Below are positions 25,545 through 34,096 of a stretch of 64,000 nt of DNA, in pieces. The stretch is from DATMER01 sp963741305. GTDB taxonomy: Bacteria > Acidobacteriota > Thermoanaerobaculia > Multivoradales > UBA5704. Where the stretch lies: assembly GCA_963741305.1 (NCBI GenBank), contig CAVUHL010000003.1, positions 4,402,001 through 4,466,000 on the forward strand. The letters run 5' to 3'. The notes below the pieces were generated by a model, which was not told where the DNA came from, did not search any database, and saw only the letters and a program-made list of their open reading frames with translations. Each line of letters begins with the position of its first letter. The first letter of the stretch is position 1. Made by a program: the position numbers and the translations under genes.

Positions 25545-28007
25545 ATGTCCGAAAGAATGACGCTTCCCGTGCTCCCCCTGAGGGACTTCGTGCTGTTCCC
25601 GGGCGTCACCGCGCCGATCAACGCGGGGAAGCCTGCCACGCTCCGGGCGATCGAGGCCGCGCTGGCCACCCCGGAACGCCTGGTGTTCGCCGTGTCGCAG
25701 CGGGAAGACGTCCCGCAGGTGACGCCGGAAGCTCTCCATACCATTGGTACCGTGGCCAAGATCGGCCAGATCCAGAGGGGCCTCGGCGGCATGCAGCTCC
25801 TGCTGCAGGGCGAGCACCGCGGTATCGCCATGAGGATCATCGAGAAGGACGGCCATCTCGAAGCCACCGTGCGCGAGGCCGACGAGATGCTGCCCCTGGA
25901 CGCCAACGATCCGGCGTTCGTCGGCCTCTTCCGCGAAGCGCGCGAGCGCGCCGCCGAGCTGGGCACCAAGTCGGGCCTGCCCGAGGAGGTCGTCCACCAA
26001 GTGCTCGAGGGCATAACCGACCCCGGCCGGCTCGCCGACGTGGTTGCCGCCTACACCGACGTACCCGCCAAGCAGCGCCAGATGCTGCTCGAAACCCTCT
26101 CCGTCGAGGAGCGGCTGAGGCGCGTCCTGCTCCACGTCCAGCGGCAGCTCGAGGTGCTCGAAGCGCAGGAGGACATCAAGAGCCGCGTCCAGGAAGAGCT
26201 GGGCGACCGGCAGCGCGAGATGTTCTTGCGCGAGCAGCTCAAGGCCATTCAGAAGGAGCTGGGCGAGGGCGAGGGCGGCAACGAGATCGAGGAGCTCCGC
26301 GAGCGCCTCGACAAGCTCGAGCTGCCGGCCGACGTGCGCAAGGAAGTCGACCGCGAGCTCTCCCGCCTCGGCCGCATGGGCCGCGAGGCCATGGAGACCC
26401 AGGTCATCCGCAACTACCTGGAGACCGTCGCGGAGCTGCCCTGGAACGAGCGCAGCCCCGAACACCTCGACATCCCCGAGGCCGCCCGGATCCTCGAAGA
26501 GGACCACTACGCCCTCGGCGATGTGAAGGACCGCGTTTTGGAGTTCCTGGCGGTGCGCCAGCTCCGGATGCAGGAGGAGAAGGCAGAGGCGGCGGAAGCC
26601 GAGGAAACCGAGGAGACCGAGGACGGCAAGGACAGCAAGGACGCCAAGGACAACAACGACGCTCGGAGCTCGAAGGGGCCGATCCTGTTGTTCGTTGGTC
26701 CTCCGGGCGTGGGCAAGACTTCGGTTGCCAAGTCGATCGCCCGGGCCATGGGGCGCAAGTACGTGCGCATCTCCCTGGGCGGCGTTCGGGACGAGGCCGA
26801 CATCCGCGGCCACCGGCGCACCTACGTCGGCGCCATGCCCGGCCGGATCATCCAGGGCATGAGGCAGGCCGGCACCAAGAACCCGGTCTTCCTGCTCGAC
26901 GAGGTCGACAAGCTCGGCGTCTCCTACCAGGGTGATCCGTCGAGCGCGCTCCTCGAAGTGCTCGACCCGGCCCAGAACGACTCGTTCACCGACCACTACC
27001 TCGGCGTGCCGTTCGACCTGTCGGAAGTGCTGTTCGTCGCCACGGCGAACTTCATCCAGAACATCCCCGGGCCGCTGCTCGACCGGATGGAAGTGGTGCA
27101 GTTCTCCGGCTACACCGAGCAGGAGAAGCGGACGATCGCGCGCCGCTTCCTCGTGCCCCGTCAGCTCAAGGAGAACGGCCTGAACACGCAGCAGATCGAC
27201 ATCACCGAGGAGGCCATCCGCGAGACGATCACGGGCTACACCCGGGAGTCCGGCGTGCGGCAGCTGGAGCGGGAAATGGGCAAGCTGTCGCGCAAGGTGG
27301 CGCGCAAGATCGCGGCGCGGGAAGCCGACAAGGTCGTCGTCGACCCCGCCAAGGTGCGCGAGCTCCTCGGCCGGCCGAAGGTCCACCCGGAACGGGCACA
27401 GGCCCAGGACCAGGTGGGCGTCGCCACGGGCATGTACTACACGCCGACCGGCGGAGACATCATGTTCGTGGAGGCCTCGACCATGCGTGGCAAGGGCGAC
27501 CTGGTGCTCACCGGCCAGCTCGGCGACGTCATGAAGGAGTCTGCCCGTGCCGCCTGGACCTACGCCCGGGCACACGCGGACACCCTCGGCATCCCCGAGA
27601 ACTGCTTCGAGCGTGACGTGCACGTGCACGTTCCGGCCGGAGCGATCCCGAAGGACGGCCCCTCGGCGGGCGTGACCATGGCCACGGCCCTGATCTCCGC
27701 CCTCTCGAACCGTCCGGCGCGCCACGACATCGCCATGACCGGCGAGATCACGCTCTCCGGCCGGGTGCTGCCGATCGGCGGCGTCAAGGAAAAGGTCCTC
27801 GGCGCGGTACGCGCCGGCCTCACCGAAGTCCTCCTGCCCAAGGACAACGAGGCCGACCTCGAAGACCTGCCGCAGGAGGTGGTCGACACCATCCACATCC
27901 ACTTCGCGGCCGAGCTGGGCGACGTCCTCGCCCTGACCCTCCGCGGAGCCACCTACAGCGAAGGCCGCCTCTCCTTCGGAGAACCGGCGAGCCTGGCACT
28001 GCACTGA
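25545..28007 (+). CDS. lon: ATP-dependent protease Lon
   Basis: The 820-residue protein is a complete LonA-type protease. It has the N-terminal substrate-binding domain (LPVLPLRDFVLFPG, residues about 3-200), a coiled-coil region, an AAA+ module with Walker A GPPGVGKTS near 385-393 and Walker B FLLDEVDK, and the S16 protease domain with DGPSAGVTM (catalytic Ser about 707) and GGVKEKVLGA (Lys about 749). Before Walker A it carries an unusual acidic/Lys linker of about 30 residues (EAEETEETEDGKDSKDAKD) built from 9-bp repeats. AAGGA precedes ATG 25545. Lon degrades misfolded and regulatory proteins in the cytoplasm. Confidence 0.96.
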   Translation: MSERMTLPVLPLRDFVLFPGVTAPINAGKPATLRAIEAALATPERLVFAVSQREDVPQVTPEALHTIGTVAKIGQIQRGLGGMQLLLQGEHRGIAMRIIEKDGHLEATVREADEMLPLDANDPAFVGLFREARERAAELGTKSGLPEEVVHQVLEGITDPGRLADVVAAYTDVPAKQRQMLLETLSVEERLRRVLLHVQRQLEVLEAQEDIKSRVQEELGDRQREMFLREQLKAIQKELGEGEGGNEIEELRERLDKLELPADVRKEVDRELSRLGRMGREAMETQVIRNYLETVAELPWNERSPEHLDIPEAARILEEDHYALGDVKDRVLEFLAVRQLRMQEEKAEAAEAEETEETEDGKDSKDAKDNNDARSSKGPILLFVGPPGVGKTSVAKSIARAMGRKYVRISLGGVRDEADIRGHRRTYVGAMPGRIIQGMRQAGTKNPVFLLDEVDKLGVSYQGDPSSALLEVLDPAQNDSFTDHYLGVPFDLSEVLFVATANFIQNIPGPLLDRMEVVQFSGYTEQEKRTIARRFLVPRQLKENGLNTQQIDITEEAIRETITGYTRESGVRQLEREMGKLSRKVARKIAAREADKVVVDPAKVRELLGRPKVHPERAQAQDQVGVATGMYYTPTGGDIMFVEASTMRGKGDLVLTGQLGDVMKESARAAWTYARAHADTLGIPENCFERDVHVHVPAGAIPKDGPSAGVTMATALISALSNRPARHDIAMTGEITLSGRVLPIGGVKEKVLGAVRAGLTEVLLPKDNEADLEDLPQEVVDTIHIHFAAELGDVLALTLRGATYSEGRLSFGEPASLALH
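26598..26660 (+). repeat. Seven 9-bp repeats inside lon
   Basis: Seven units follow in phase: GCCGAGGAA, ACCGAGGAG, ACCGAGGAC, GGCAAGGAC, AGCAAGGAC, GCCAAGGAC, AACAACGAC. They encode three-residue repeats (xEE/xKD) between the coiled coil and Walker A of Lon, where family members have a short linker. The AAGGAC core is the reverse complement of the GTCCTT core in an intergenic repeat at 33523-33567. Confidence 0.8.
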
Positions 28008-28064
28008 CCCCGTTCCCCCTCTCCCCAGCCCTCTCCCCCGTTCCGGGGGAGAGGGAGCAAGACA

Positions 28065-28096
28065 AAAAGGCCGGCGGTGCGACCCGCCGGCCTTTT
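28065..28096. terminator. Bidirectional terminator between lon and a convergent gene
   Basis: AAAAGGCCGGCGG (28065-28077) pairs perfectly with CCGCCGGCCTTTT (28084-28096) around TGCGAC. The A-run and T-run flank the stem, so it can terminate both lon and, if transcription passes the REP element, the convergent outer-membrane gene. Confidence 0.9.
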
Positions 28097-28102
28097 CTTT
28101 TT

Positions 28103-28166
28103 CCGGTCCCCCCTCTCCCGGGAGGGTGTGAGTGCGTGTGGGAGAGGGGGTCAGGGGGTGAGGGTC
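28103..28166. repeat. REP-like dispersed element, copy 1
   Basis: A 64-bp G/C-biased element runs from CCGGTCCCCCC to GGGGGTGAGGGTC, with internal CCTCTCCCGGGAGGG and TGTGGGAGAGGGGG. It is nearly identical to 42631-42695. A diverged inverted half-copy (CCCCCTCTCCCC, CCGGGGGAGAGGG) lies at 28014-28056, across the terminator. It contains no gene. Such elements are common in intergenic DNA of many bacteria. Confidence 0.75.
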
Positions 28167-28863
28167 ACAGGTTCCACGAAATCCCGGCCACGAACTCCCG
28201 GCCGGAAAGATCGATGTCCCCCAGGTTCTCGAAATCGCCGTCCAGCTCGTCGTCCACCCGGGTCCAGCGCGCCTCCCCGAAGACGGAGATGCGGTGGGTG
28301 ATCGGCGCCTCCAACCCTACCAGCCAGTAGAAGCCGAAGGCCTCGCCCTCGGACTCAAGCGCGGCGTTGAAGATGTCGTCGTTCGAGTCGATGAAGTCGC
28401 CGTCCTCCTCCAGCCGCCAGAGGTAGAGGCCGCCGCCCGCACCCACGTAGGGAACGACCGGCGCATTCGGCCCGAGGAAGCTGAAGTTCAGGCCCGCGGT
28501 CAGCGAGTTAATCTCCAGCGTGGCATCGTGCCGGATGTCGTCGCCGAAGTTGTCCACGAAGTCGCGGTAGGCCTGGGTCTGATCCCCCTCGTAGTGGCTG
28601 CCCGAGAAGAGCAGGCCCAGGTGCCGGTTGAGGCTGAGCAGGTAATCGGCGCCAAACGAGACGTTCTCGAAGTCATCGATGTCGCCCGTGAAATCCTCGA
28701 ACTTGTCGTCCCAGTACTCCGAGTCGCCCTCCGGCTGGAAGGAGCCCAGGTGGAGCCGGAACGCTCCATCCCTCTCATACGTTCCCCGCTGTGCCCAGGC
28801 CGGGGTGGACGCCACCAGCAGTCCGGCCAGCATCCAGATCGCGTGCGATCGCTTGCTCGTCAT
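28165..28863 (-). CDS. Outer-membrane beta-barrel protein
   Basis: The 232-residue protein starts at ATG 28863, 6-7 nt after AAGGAG; the ATG at 28869 would sit right on the ribosome site. Residues 1-25 form a signal peptide (LAGLLVASTPAWAQ). The mature part alternates polar and hydrophobic residues as in small OmpA/OmpX-like barrels (GADYLLSLNRHLGLLFSGSH, PVVPYVGAGGGLYLWRLE, APITHRISVFGEARWTRV) and ends in the barrel-type terminus REFVAGISWNL. It is acidic (DDKFEDFTGDIDDFE loops). Function beyond barrel formation is unknown. Confidence 0.82.
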   Translation of the reverse strand: MTSKRSHAIWMLAGLLVASTPAWAQRGTYERDGAFRLHLGSFQPEGDSEYWDDKFEDFTGDIDDFENVSFGADYLLSLNRHLGLLFSGSHYEGDQTQAYRDFVDNFGDDIRHDATLEINSLTAGLNFSFLGPNAPVVPYVGAGGGLYLWRLEEDGDFIDSNDDIFNAALESEGEAFGFYWLVGLEAPITHRISVFGEARWTRVDDELDGDFENLGDIDLSGREFVAGISWNL

Positions 28864-29057
28864 TGTCATCTCCTTGCGTCTCCTGTCATCGAGACGTTCT
28901 GGAATGAGCCCAGGAGCAACGGCGGTGCCAAGGCAGGAGGAAGAGGGCGGATCCGCCCTAACTCATCTGTTCTCAACAAATTCGAACGGCCCCGCAGCTT
29001 CCCGCGAGGCCGTCGCAAACGTCCATTCTAGAGGACGCTCTTGTTTGGATCGGTAGA

Positions 29058-30530
29058 TCAGTTCGCTTCGACCGTCACCGACTCCGAGGGGTCGGAAGCG
29101 ACCGTCCCCTTCTTCGCTGTCACCCGGAAGGTATAGCTCTTGCCCGAGGCAAGGCCGACGACCGTGGCGCTCGTGACGTTCTTCTTCACACTCCCGACCG
29201 CCTTGTACTTCTTGCCCTTCTTCATCTCGACGACAAACACGGTCTCGTTGTTCGAATTGTCGGACCAGGTGAGCCGGACGGAGCGCGACAAACTTTCCGC
29301 TTCCAGGTCCGAGGGGGCAGCCGGCTTGTTCGGGTTGCCGGTGGAGTAGAGCGAAGCGATGCCGGCCTTGTCGTCCTTCTGGATCGTCGCGCCGCGTTCG
29401 TCCGAGTGCGCGATCGCCCGCATCAGCGCATCGCCCTTGTCCTTGGTGTTGCATGGGCCGTTGCTGGTGTCGCCGCAGGAGTGGCCCAGGCCCAGGGTAT
29501 GCCCCAGCTCGTGGCCATAGATCTGCTCCGCACGCTTGCCGGACGTGAACCAGCAAACCGCGCCGTCGTTGATCACGATGTCGCCGGCGGCGATCGTCGC
29601 CGGTGTCGTCCTGTCGTCGAACCAGGTGCCGCCGATCGCCAGCACGCCCTCGCCCCGGCCAGGGCTCGGGCAAATGAAGGTGCCAGGAGCTTCGCTGTGG
29701 ACGTCCTGGAACAGGATGACGTTGGCCTCGTCGAAATCCGAGAACCCGGTGTTGTCCGTCGTCGTGCCGTCGTACCTGTAGCGGATGTTCGTCGCCGAGT
29801 CATTGTTCCAGGCCTGGAGCGCGTTCTGGAACTCCGCGAAGCCGCCGCCGGGGAAACCGGTCTGGCCCGTGACGTGCGCCTTCCAGACGACGTCCTCACC
29901 GCGGTCGAACTGCAGCCAGCGCTGCTTGACCTTGCCGAGGTAGGAGAACGCCTCCCAGGTGACTCCCATCTTCGGCGGCGCCACGAAATAGTCCGCCTCC
30001 CGCTGCACGCCCGCGGCGCGGTCGGCCAGCCAGTTGCCGAAGCGCTGCAGGTCGCGCACGCCCTCGGAACCGGCCGCCTCGACCTCATAGACCTCGGAAA
30101 GGTCGCGGATGGCCAGGCGGCGGCCCTCCGAGCGCAGCTCGTGGAACGTGCCCTGCGCGAGATGGAGAGGGCCGAACGAGCCGTCCCCGTTCGCCGCCAG
30201 GAAGACCAGCGCCCGCTCGCCGATCCGGAAATCCGGAGCGCCCCAGATCTTCAGCTTGAGGCCGTTGGCCGCGGTGCCGCCGGGCACCCGCACGACCACC
30301 GTGCCGCTCTGGATGTCGCCCTTGACCAAGCGCTCGACACGCAGGCGGTACTCCGTTGCCGGCCGGCCGGCCGAGGAACTGGGACCGGTCCCGATGACCG
30401 TGCCCTCGGCGATTACGGCAGCCTGATCGGCCAGCGAGCTGTCCCGGATCGGCAGCACCGAGGTCGCCGAAGCGGTGTGGACCGCCGCGATCAAGAATAG
30501 AATTGAAAACAGGAACGTGGCCTTGCGCAT
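29058..30530 (-). CDS. Secreted matrixin-type zinc metallopeptidase with a fibronectin III-like domain
   Basis: The 490-residue protein has a signal peptide (FLFSILFLIAAVHTASAT). A beta-rich domain follows (about 30-150), then a metzincin catalytic domain with HELGHTLGLGHS (HExxHxxGxxH) near residues 341-352; a Met-turn equivalent is probably DALMRA near 369. The C-terminal 90 residues (PAAPSDLEAESLSRSVRLTW through SYTFRVTAKKG) are a fibronectin III-like module. GGAGG precedes ATG 30530. It is expected to be extracellular or periplasmic. The regions on both sides (about 200 and 120 bp) hold no other gene. Confidence 0.88.
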   Translation of the reverse strand: MRKATFLFSILFLIAAVHTASATSVLPIRDSSLADQAAVIAEGTVIGTGPSSSAGRPATEYRLRVERLVKGDIQSGTVVVRVPGGTAANGLKLKIWGAPDFRIGERALVFLAANGDGSFGPLHLAQGTFHELRSEGRRLAIRDLSEVYEVEAAGSEGVRDLQRFGNWLADRAAGVQREADYFVAPPKMGVTWEAFSYLGKVKQRWLQFDRGEDVVWKAHVTGQTGFPGGGFAEFQNALQAWNNDSATNIRYRYDGTTTDNTGFSDFDEANVILFQDVHSEAPGTFICPSPGRGEGVLAIGGTWFDDRTTPATIAAGDIVINDGAVCWFTSGKRAEQIYGHELGHTLGLGHSCGDTSNGPCNTKDKGDALMRAIAHSDERGATIQKDDKAGIASLYSTGNPNKPAAPSDLEAESLSRSVRLTWSDNSNNETVFVVEMKKGKKYKAVGSVKKNVTSATVVGLASGKSYTFRVTAKKGTVASDPSESVTVEAN

Positions 30531-30650
30531 CGTGCAACCTCCAGCATGTGCGGGTTTGCTATTGAGACTTGCTTTACAGGATACCAGACCCGCCCCTTCC
30601 CTTCCAGACGCGTGTCTATAGAATCACCCCCGAAAGAGGAGGAGATGCCC

Positions 30651-30887
30651 ATGGTTCAGTTGTTCGACAAGCAGACGGGTGCCGAGGTCGGCATCCTCAC
30701 CGACGACCAGTTCCAGTTCCTCGTGGACCACCTCGAAGAGGAGTCCTCGGACGATGACGACTATTACTTGAACCGCTCCACCGTAGACCTCCTGGAGAGC
30801 GCGGGCGCGGATCCCGAGCTGGTCCAGGTCCTGCGCCGTGCCCTTGGCGACCGGGACGAGATGGACCTGCGCTGGACGCGTTCCTAG
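30651..30887 (+). CDS. Small acidic conserved protein, first gene of the TPR-AAA operon
   Basis: The 78-residue protein (VQLFDKQTGAEVGILTDD..., FLVDHLEEESSDDDDYYL, LLESAGADPELVQVLRRAL) resembles a small acidic family of unknown function in which a strand-strand-helix start is followed by a DDYY motif. AGGAGGA lies 7 nt before ATG 30651, favouring it over the ATG at 30645. It is followed 15 bp later by the AAA+ gene, and the two probably work together. The very acidic middle (EEESSDDDD) could mimic nucleic acid or serve as an adaptor surface; this is a guess. Confidence 0.72.
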   Translation: MVQLFDKQTGAEVGILTDDQFQFLVDHLEEESSDDDDYYLNRSTVDLLESAGADPELVQVLRRALGDRDEMDLRWTRS

Positions 30888-30902
30888 GAGCCCCGATCGC
30901 CA

Positions 30903-32249
30903 ATGTCCAGCGAATCCTCCATCGAGGCCCTGCGGCAGGCGCTCCGCGTCTCGCCGGAAAACCTGCCGCTGCGCCTCCACCTCGCCGAAGTCCTGTCCCA
31001 GGCGCAACGGTGGGGCGAAGCGGAAGCGGAGCTCCGCGAGGCTCTGCGGATCGAGCCGGAGGAGGAAGAAGCCAAGATCGAGCTGGCGCGGGTGCTCCAC
31101 CGGCAGAAGCGCTCCTCCGAGGCGCTCTTCCTGCTGCGCCAGCTCGGATCGCCCTCGGACCGCCTCCGGGGGCGCTCCCACCGCCTCGCCGCCGATGTGC
31201 TGCTAGACCTCGGCCAGGTCGAGCGGGCCCGCGAGGAGTACCGCAAGGCTGTCGAGGCAGACCCGTCCCAGGAGGATGAGGCCTTCGCCGAGCAGATCGA
31301 TCCCGACGACGACGACGATCTGACCGCCGGGCGCGGACCATCCCGGATCTCCCTCCGCAACGACGACGAGCCGGACACCGTGCGGATCGAGCCTGAGATG
31401 CCGACCATCTCCTTCACCGACGTGGGGGGGCTGGAAACGCTCAAGGAAGAGATCCGCCTCAAGATCATCCACCCGATGAAACACCCCGACCTCTTCGCCG
31501 CCTACGGCAAGGAAGTGGGCGGCGGCGTGCTCCTCTACGGCCCCCCGGGCTGCGGCAAGACGTTTCTGGCTCGGGCTACGGCCGGCGAGGTTCGATCTCC
31601 GTTTCTGGCCGTGGGCATTCACGACGTGCTCGACATGTGGCTCGGGCAGAGCGAGCGCAACCTCCACGGCATCTTCGAGCAGGCGCGCATCAAAAAGCCA
31701 TGCGTGCTCTTCTTCGACGAAGTCGACGCCCTCGGCGCCAAGCGCACCGACCTGCGGACGAGCGCCGTACGCCAGATCATCAATCAGTTTCTGGCCGAGC
31801 TCGACGGCGTCCGCGGCTCCAACTCGGGCGTGCTCATCCTGGCCGCCACCAACGCGCCCTGGCACCTCGACTCCGCGCTGCGCCGGCCCGGGCGGTTCGA
31901 CCGAGTCATCTTCGTGCCGCCGCCCGACTTCCCCGGCCGCGTCGAGATCCTGCGCCTGCTCGTGCGCGGCAAGCCGGTCGAAAAGATCGACTTCGAGCAA
32001 CTGGCCAAGAAGACCGCCGAGTTCTCCGGCGCCGACTTGAAAGCCGTCGTGGACCGCGCCGTCGAAGGGAAGCTCATGGAAGCCATGCGCTCCGGAGTCG
32101 CCCATCCCCTGACCAACAAAGACCTCCTCGAAGCGGCGTCCAAGGTCCGCTCCTCCACGGCGGAGTGGTTCGCCACCGCGCGCAACTACGTGCTCTACGC
32201 CAACCAGGAGGGGATCTACGACGAGGTCCGGAGGTACCTGAAGCTTTGA
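30903..32249 (+). CDS. AAA+ ATPase with N-terminal TPR repeats
   Basis: The 448-residue protein joins three TPR-like units (about 5-125: LRLHLAEVLSQAQRWGEAEA, ELARVLHRQKRSSEAL, ADVLLDLGQVERAREEYRKA), an acidic linker (DPDDDDDLTAG) and one classical AAA domain close to Cdc48/FtsH. Walker A is GPPGCGKTF near 211-219, Walker B is VLFFDEVDAL near 268-277 and the arginine-finger region is ALRRPGRFD. There is no protease domain or membrane helix. It should form a hexameric remodelling ATPase in the cytoplasm whose TPRs bind a client. Its stop overlaps the TTG start of the next TPR/membrane gene. Confidence 0.88.
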   Translation: MSSESSIEALRQALRVSPENLPLRLHLAEVLSQAQRWGEAEAELREALRIEPEEEEAKIELARVLHRQKRSSEALFLLRQLGSPSDRLRGRSHRLAADVLLDLGQVERAREEYRKAVEADPSQEDEAFAEQIDPDDDDDLTAGRGPSRISLRNDDEPDTVRIEPEMPTISFTDVGGLETLKEEIRLKIIHPMKHPDLFAAYGKEVGGGVLLYGPPGCGKTFLARATAGEVRSPFLAVGIHDVLDMWLGQSERNLHGIFEQARIKKPCVLFFDEVDALGAKRTDLRTSAVRQIINQFLAELDGVRGSNSGVLILAATNAPWHLDSALRRPGRFDRVIFVPPPDFPGRVEILRLLVRGKPVEKIDFEQLAKKTAEFSGADLKAVVDRAVEGKLMEAMRSGVAHPLTNKDLLEAASKVRSSTAEWFATARNYVLYANQEGIYDEVRRYLKL

Positions 32250-33499
32250 TCCCCACGGGGGGATTGGAGCGCTCCTCGCTCCTTCTCGAACAGGGCCGCT
32301 TCGACCTCGCCGAGAAAGAGCTGCGGCGCCAGCTCACCGAGGACCACCAGGACGCGCTCGCCCATGCGCTGCTCGCCTTCTGCCTGCTGAAGCAGAAGCG
32401 GCTCCCGGAAGCCGAGCGCGAAGCGCGGGAGGCCGTGTCGCTCTCTCCGGACGCCTCCGTCAGCCACTTCTACCTCGGCCAGGTGCTCGACCACCGCAAC
32501 CGGCTCGATGAGGCCGCGGCGGCCTTCCAGGAAGCCATCCGGCTCGATCCCGAAGAGGCGGACTACCCCGCGGCCCTCGCGTCCATCCGCGTCCAGCAAC
32601 GCCGCTGGGACGAGGCGCTGACCGCTGCCGACCAGGGCCTGCAGCTCGAACCTGATCATGACGGGTGCATCAACATGCGGGCGCTGATCCTCACCCAAAC
32701 GGGGAAGACGGACGAGGCCCACTCCACCCTCGACGACGCCTTGGCGCGCGATCCCGACAACGCCTTCACGCACGCCAACCGCGGCTGGACCCTGCTGCGC
32801 GAAAGCCGTCCGGCGCCGGCCATCGAGCATTTCCGCGAAGCCCTGCGGCTCGATCCCTCGATGGAATACGCGCGCATCGGCATCGTGGAAGCGATGAAGG
32901 CGCGCAATCCGGTCTACCGTCCGATCCTGCGCTTCTTCCTCTGGATGGGGAGCCTGCAGGGCCGCTCCCAAATGTGGCTGATCCTGGGTCTCTTCCTCGG
33001 GGTGCGCGTATTGCGGAAGGTGGCCCAGTCGCAGCCGGCTCTGGCGCCGTTCCTCTACCCCGTGATCTTCCTCTACCTGGCCTTCGTGCTGCTCACCTGG
33101 GTGTCGGACCCGCTGTTCAACCTGCTGCTGCGGCTCGATCGTTTCGGAAGGCTGGCGCTATCGCGCGAGCAGGTGCAATCGAGCAACTGGTTCGGTGGGG
33201 TGCTCGGCTTGGCCCTCGTGGCGCTCGCCGCCGGCCTGGTCACGGGATCGGAGACCCTGCTGCTGGTAGCCCTGGGCGCCGCCGCCCTGATCCTCCCGGT
33301 CACGGCGATCTTCCGCTGCCGGCCCGGCTGGCCCCGCTGGACCATGACCGGCTACACCGCCCTGATCGTGATTCTCATGTCCGTAGCCCTCTACCAGGGA
33401 GCGGTCGCGGGCTTCATTGGATTCGCCCTGATCGGATCGGTGCTCTCGACCTGGATCGGCTCCGGGCTCTCGCTCGCCCGGAGCCGGTCGAAGGACTAA
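32246..33499 (+). CDS. TPR protein with a C-terminal membrane domain
   Basis: The protein has 417 residues from TTG 32246, which overlaps the AAA stop (TTGA) and has GGAGG 11 nt upstream; TTG 32264 is an alternative. Residues about 1-215 are TPR units (LLLEQGRFDLAEKELRRQL, FYLGQVLDHRNRLDEAAAAF, NRGWTLLRESRPAPAIEHF). Residues about 245-415 contain five or six membrane helices (MWLILGLFLGVRVL, FLYPVIFLYLAFVLLTWV, GLALVALAAGLVTG). It is probably the membrane anchor or partner of the AAA+ protein. It ends in AAGGAC repeats that continue beyond the stop. Confidence 0.78.
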   Translation: MIPTGGLERSSLLLEQGRFDLAEKELRRQLTEDHQDALAHALLAFCLLKQKRLPEAEREAREAVSLSPDASVSHFYLGQVLDHRNRLDEAAAAFQEAIRLDPEEADYPAALASIRVQQRRWDEALTAADQGLQLEPDHDGCINMRALILTQTGKTDEAHSTLDDALARDPDNAFTHANRGWTLLRESRPAPAIEHFREALRLDPSMEYARIGIVEAMKARNPVYRPILRFFLWMGSLQGRSQMWLILGLFLGVRVLRKVAQSQPALAPFLYPVIFLYLAFVLLTWVSDPLFNLLLRLDRFGRLALSREQVQSSNWFGGVLGLALVALAAGLVTGSETLLLVALGAAALILPVTAIFRCRPGWPRWTMTGYTALIVILMSVALYQGAVAGFIGFALIGSVLSTWIGSGLSLARSRSKD

Positions 33500-33522
33500 A
33501 AGGACCCGGAACACCCCTCCGA

Positions 33523-33567
33523 GTCCTTGCTGTCCTTTATGTCCTTGTTGTCCTTTACGTCCTTTCA
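33523..33567. repeat. Five 9-bp intergenic repeats, inverse of the lon repeat
   Basis: GTCCTTGCT, GTCCTTTAT, GTCCTTGTT, GTCCTTTAC and GTCCTTTCA follow in tandem. Two AAGGAC units lie just before (33490-33507, around the stop codon of the TPR gene), so the transcript can fold AAAGGAC against GTCCTTT as a terminator-like structure. The reversed core AAGGAC is the same as in the Lon linker repeat. Confidence 0.75.
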
Positions 33568-33592
33568 GCCTCAAACCTGCGCGGAGTGCGGC

Positions 33593-34096
33593 TCAAAACC
33601 CCTTCTCATCCGCCGTCGGCCCGTAGAGAGAGGGGACCGGAATGTCGTTGAGGCGCAGGTACACGGTCAACTGTCCCCGGTGATGAGCCAAGTGATTGAA
33701 AGCACTGTCGCGGATCATGATGTACCGCGAGTCCTCCGCGACCACCTGCCCCTGGACGAGCAGCCGCCACGGCGTCATCAGGTGTTCGTCGGTGGTCGAG
33801 GAGAGGGCCTCCCGCGCCTGGTCCAGGGCCTTGTCGAACTCCTCCAGGAGCTCGCGGTTCGTCCGGTTCTCGCGCGTCTGGTACTCGCCCGGAGCGGCGA
33901 GATCCAGATCATCCTGGTTGACTATGGCCGCGGCCCAGCTCGGAATCGTCGCCACGAGCGCCGCCAGATAGCCGAGAGGCATCGACTTCTCGTGCGGCTT
34001 CCAGTCGTCCTTCCCCTCGGGCACGCGCTCCAGCGCCTTGCGAGTCCCGACCGCTTCCCGTTCCAACTCGGCCAACAAAAGCTCTGTGATCTTCAT
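33593..34096 (-). CDS. DinB-family (DUF664-like) protein
   Basis: The 167-residue protein starts at ATG 34096, which overlaps the stop of the P-loop gene (ATGA) and follows GGGAGGAGGGG. It is a four-helix DinB fold: MKITELLLAELEREAVGTRK, the first His in DDWKPHEKSMPLGYLA, and the C-terminal metal pair in NHLAHHRGQLTVYLRL. DinB/YfiT proteins bind a divalent metal by three His and often act as thiol-dependent transferases; the substrate is unknown. It is the last gene of a three-gene minus-strand operon. Confidence 0.87.
   Translation of the reverse strand: MKITELLLAELEREAVGTRKALERVPEGKDDWKPHEKSMPLGYLAALVATIPSWAAAIVNQDDLDLAAPGEYQTRENRTNRELLEEFDKALDQAREALSSTTDEHLMTPWRLLVQGQVVAEDSRYIMIRDSAFNHLAHHRGQLTVYLRLNDIPVPSLYGPTADEKGF

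Noticed and set aside
25245..28004. 919-codon open frame antisense to lon
   Set aside because: It mirrors the GC-rich codons of lon, has no recognisable domain and lies over a clear Lon protease.
31637..32245. In-frame upstream part of the TPR-membrane protein inside the AAA gene
   Set aside because: The AAA gene occupies this DNA in another frame with full motifs; TPR homology starts after 32246.
33490..33567. Simple intrinsic terminator only
   Set aside because: The region can fold as a terminator, but the regular 9-bp units on both sides are better described as a repeat.
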